Assembly: GCA_937907485.1 (NCBI GenBank)
Contig: CALESR010000225.1
Coordinates: 1 to 17,891, forward strand
Source: an uncultured Paracoccaceae bacterium
Lineage (GTDB): Bacteria > Pseudomonadota > Alphaproteobacteria > Rhodobacterales > Rhodobacteraceae
DNA length: 17,891 nucleotides
Reading direction: 5' to 3'
Shown here one piece after another: positions 16,144 to 17,891 of this stretch. How positions within the stretch are numbered: the first letter of the stretch is position 1; every line of letters starts with the position of its first letter. The notes under the pieces were generated by a model. The model worked only from the letters and a program-made list of their open reading frames with translations. It did not search any database and was not told where the DNA came from. Both the position numbers and the translations under genes were made by a program.

Positions 16144-17003
16144 ATCGCCGCCTTCCTCATCTCATCGAGATAAATCTCGCGCAGGCGGGCGGTCACCGGG
16201 CCGGGTTTGCCGTTGCCCAGCGCGGTGCCGTCGATCGAAACCACCGGCATCACAAAGGCGCTGGCCGAGGTGATGAAGGCCTCGTCCGCGACCTGCGCCT
16301 CGGCGATGGTGAAGGGGCGTTCCACCACCTCCATCTGAGCCTCACGCGCGAAGCGCAGCACGGCGGCGCGGGTGATGCCGTGCAGGATGTCGTTCGACAA
16401 TTGCCGCGTGATGATCTGGTTGCCGCGCACGATATAGGCGTTGTTCGAGGTGCCCTCGGTCACCGCGCCGTCCTCGACCAGCCAGGCGTCATCGGCGCCG
16501 GCCTTTTTCGCGATCATCTTGGCCCAGGAGGGGAACAGCAACTGCACCGTCTTGATGTCGCGCCGACCCCAGCGGATATCCTCGACGGCGATCACGCTCA
16601 TGCCAACCTTGGCAGCCGGGCTTTCGGCCAGACCGGGTTTCGACTGGGTGAACAGCACCACCGTCGGCGGGCAGGTGTCCGGGTCCGGCCAGGCAAAATC
16701 GCGGTCACCGGGCGCGCCGCGCGTCACCTGCAGATAGACGAGGCCGTCGACAATGCCGTTCTGCGCCACCATCTCGCGGTGAATGGCCAGCCAGTCCTCG
16801 GCGCTGTGCGGATTGGTGATCTCGAGCGCCGCCAGCGAACGGTCCAGCCGCGCCAGATGGCCGCCAAAGTCGATCAGCTTGCCCCCCAGAACCGAGGTCA
16901 CCTCATAGACCCCGTCGGCCATCAGAAACGCCCGGTCAAAGACCGAGACCTTCGCCTGATCCTCGGGAACATAGTCGCCATTGACAAAAACGGTGCGGGT
17001 CAT
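16140..17003 (-). CDS. D-amino-acid transaminase (class IV PLP)
   Basis: A 287-residue fold-type IV aminotransferase, most like D-alanine aminotransferase (Dat), which moves an amino group between D-amino acids and 2-oxo acids such as 2-oxoglutarate, supplying D-glutamate or D-alanine for the cell wall. The PLP lysine is Lys151 in RRDIKTVQLL and the PLP-ring glutamate is Glu183 in VTEGTSNNAYIV. The N-terminal VFVNGDYVPEDQAKVSVFDR and DGVYEV fit Dat; branched-chain aminotransferases and aminodeoxychorismate lyases share the fold and are the alternatives. GGAGAA lies 7 bases before ATG 17003. The TAG overlaps the stop of RTX protein 2 on the other strand by two bases. A CruF-like gene ends 68 bp upstream on the same strand. 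Confidence 0.87.
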   Translation of the reverse strand: MTRTVFVNGDYVPEDQAKVSVFDRAFLMADGVYEVTSVLGGKLIDFGGHLARLDRSLAALEITNPHSAEDWLAIHREMVAQNGIVDGLVYLQVTRGAPGDRDFAWPDPDTCPPTVVLFTQSKPGLAESPAAKVGMSVIAVEDIRWGRRDIKTVQLLFPSWAKMIAKKAGADDAWLVEDGAVTEGTSNNAYIVRGNQIITRQLSNDILHGITRAAVLRFAREAQMEVVERPFTIAEAQVADEAFITSASAFVMPVVSIDGTALGNGKPGPVTARLREIYLDEMRKAAI

Positions 17004-17071
17004 GGGGTTCTCCAGGCAGGGTTGCGAGGCCTTTCTGGCGAAAGACCCCGCGCCGTCAAGGGAATTGTGCC

Positions 17072-17891
17072 TCAGTGCCGCCGCAGCGTCAGGAAACCGC
17101 TGACCAGAACAAAGCCCATGGTAAAGATCGAAACCAGCCCCAGAGTCTGATAGAGGTCGCGCAGGTTCCAGATCTGGCCGGTCGCATCGGCAATGGTGCC
17201 TTGATGCGGAGCGGCGGCAAAGGCCACGAATTCGACGAACAGCGCGCCGTAAAGGGCCAGCGCCTGCGCCAGCGCCTGCGCCAGCGCCTTGGCATCGGGC
17301 ATGGCACGCGGCGCGGCAAAGCGCCCGGCGGTCAGCGCATAGGCGGCAAAGATCGTTGCCACGCACAGGAACCAGCCGGTGAAGTTGATGAAGGGCACAC
17401 CGAAATAGGCGCCGCCGTCATGCCAGATCCAGGCCTGCGCCACCGTGGCGCGCGACGGGTCCATCGACAGATCCCACATCACCATCACGAAGGACGCCGT
17501 CAGCACCATCGCCACCGGCCCCGCCGGCGCGGCGCGGCGGCCGTGGTCCAGCAGCAGTTTCGCGATGATCCAGCAGGCATAGGCGGTGCCAAAATACGCC
17601 GGCATGATCAGCAGCGGCACCACACCCAGTTGCGGACCCAGCGTCTCGGTGTAGTGATACCAGCCAAAGGGGAAACCCGTCAGGATCGAGGCGGTCTCGT
17701 AGCTCCAGGAAATCACGAAGGCCAATCCGAAGAACAGGGCAAGACGCGGCCAGCCGATCTCGCGCGGGGCGTGCAGCAGGACAAAGATCACGGGGGCGGC
17801 GATGCTGATCAGGGGAAACAGCGCTTCAGCCGAGGTCCCCAGCAGAACGGGTTTGAGCGCGGAAAAGGCGGCGAGGATGGCAATGGTGATC
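17072..17891 (-). CDS. CruF-like carotenoid biosynthesis protein (5' end beyond window)
   Basis: A polytopic membrane protein of the DUF422/CruF family. Characterised members add water or hydroxyl to the end group of acyclic carotenoids (C-1' hydratase). The frame is open without a stop from 17072 to the right edge, 273 codons, with hydrophobic sequence (FPLISIAAPVIFVLL) before the GTG at 17791, so the gene starts outside the window. Family-like segments are SWSYETASILTGFPFGWYHY, PAYFGTAYACW, VMVMWDLSMDPS, and GVPFINFTGWFL, with conserved tyrosine, tryptophan and aspartate. A 12-bp tandem repeat at 17257-17290 encodes the LAQA run. No other carotenoid gene lies here, so the substrate is unproved. 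Confidence 0.85.
   Translation of the reverse strand, partial: ITIAILAAFSALKPVLLGTSAEALFPLISIAAPVIFVLLHAPREIGWPRLALFFGLAFVISWSYETASILTGFPFGWYHYTETLGPQLGVVPLLIMPAYFGTAYACWIIAKLLLDHGRRAAPAGPVAMVLTASFVMVMWDLSMDPSRATVAQAWIWHDGGAYFGVPFINFTGWFLCVATIFAAYALTAGRFAAPRAMPDAKALAQALAQALALYGALFVEFVAFAAAPHQGTIADATGQIWNLRDLYQTLGLVSIFTMGFVLVSGFLTLRRH
17257..17290. repeat. 12-bp tandem repeat inside the CruF-like gene
   Basis: The unit GCCAGCGCCTGC occurs twice fully and a third time for 10 bases. It encodes an in-frame ALAQALAQALA run, so slippage would add or remove four residues without breaking the frame. It lies in a loop between membrane segments. Confidence 0.7.

Overview
The window looks like chromosomal DNA of an alphaproteobacterium, most likely Rhodobacteraceae (Paracoccus/Rhodobacter type). 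The reasons are the high GC with strong G/C third-position bias, the gene families (SUV3-like helicase, YbfB-type MFS carrier, CruF/DUF422 protein, D-amino-acid transaminase, tandem RTX proteins), and short G+C-rich hairpin elements between genes. I name no species. Most of the window is ordinary core and semi-accessory genome; there is no phage, CRISPR array, insertion sequence, tRNA or rRNA that I can see.

Layout. Positions 1-2719 (minus) hold a small TPR lipo/secreted-type protein followed by a SUV3-like RNA helicase that runs off the left edge. Positions 2808-4011 (plus) hold an SCP2 lipid-carrier protein and a translationally overlapping PldB-like alpha/beta hydrolase, with a candidate LiuR-type operator and promoter upstream. 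Positions 4183-5625 (minus) hold a secreted MORN-repeat protein with 18 full repeats. Positions 5781-6764 (plus) hold a secreted Sel1-like protein of atypical codon use. Its stop codon lies 1 bp from that of pheS (6766-7827, minus). Positions 7944-10325 (plus) hold an MFS carrier, a CcdA-type membrane thiol reductase and a probably exported thioredoxin. Positions 10480-11058 (minus) hold rplT and rpmI. A hotdog thioesterase (11261-11704, plus) faces a small membrane protein and pyruvate kinase (11765-13467, minus). Two tandem RTX calcium-binding proteins follow (13766-14926 and 15124-16143, plus). The right end (minus) holds a D-amino-acid transaminase and a CruF-like carotenoid protein cut by the right edge.

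How the parts may work together. The CcdA protein and the exported thioredoxin form a plausible electron relay from cytoplasm to periplasm. SCP2 and the hydrolase suggest a lipid or acyl-chain function. The usual rpmI-rplT-pheS order is kept on the minus strand but is split by the plus-strand MFS/redox block, and pheT is not next to pheS.

The most unusual structures are non-coding and repetitive. Three copies of one modular palindromic element (an AT-containing box, a hairpin with a GCA loop, and a G-run/C-run hairpin) all lie between converging genes; two of them form a head-to-head pair. The two RTX proteins each have exactly 19 uninterrupted nonapeptides behind a short hydrophobic N-terminus, and they share a C-terminal module. 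All function calls come from reading motifs by eye; no database search was possible.
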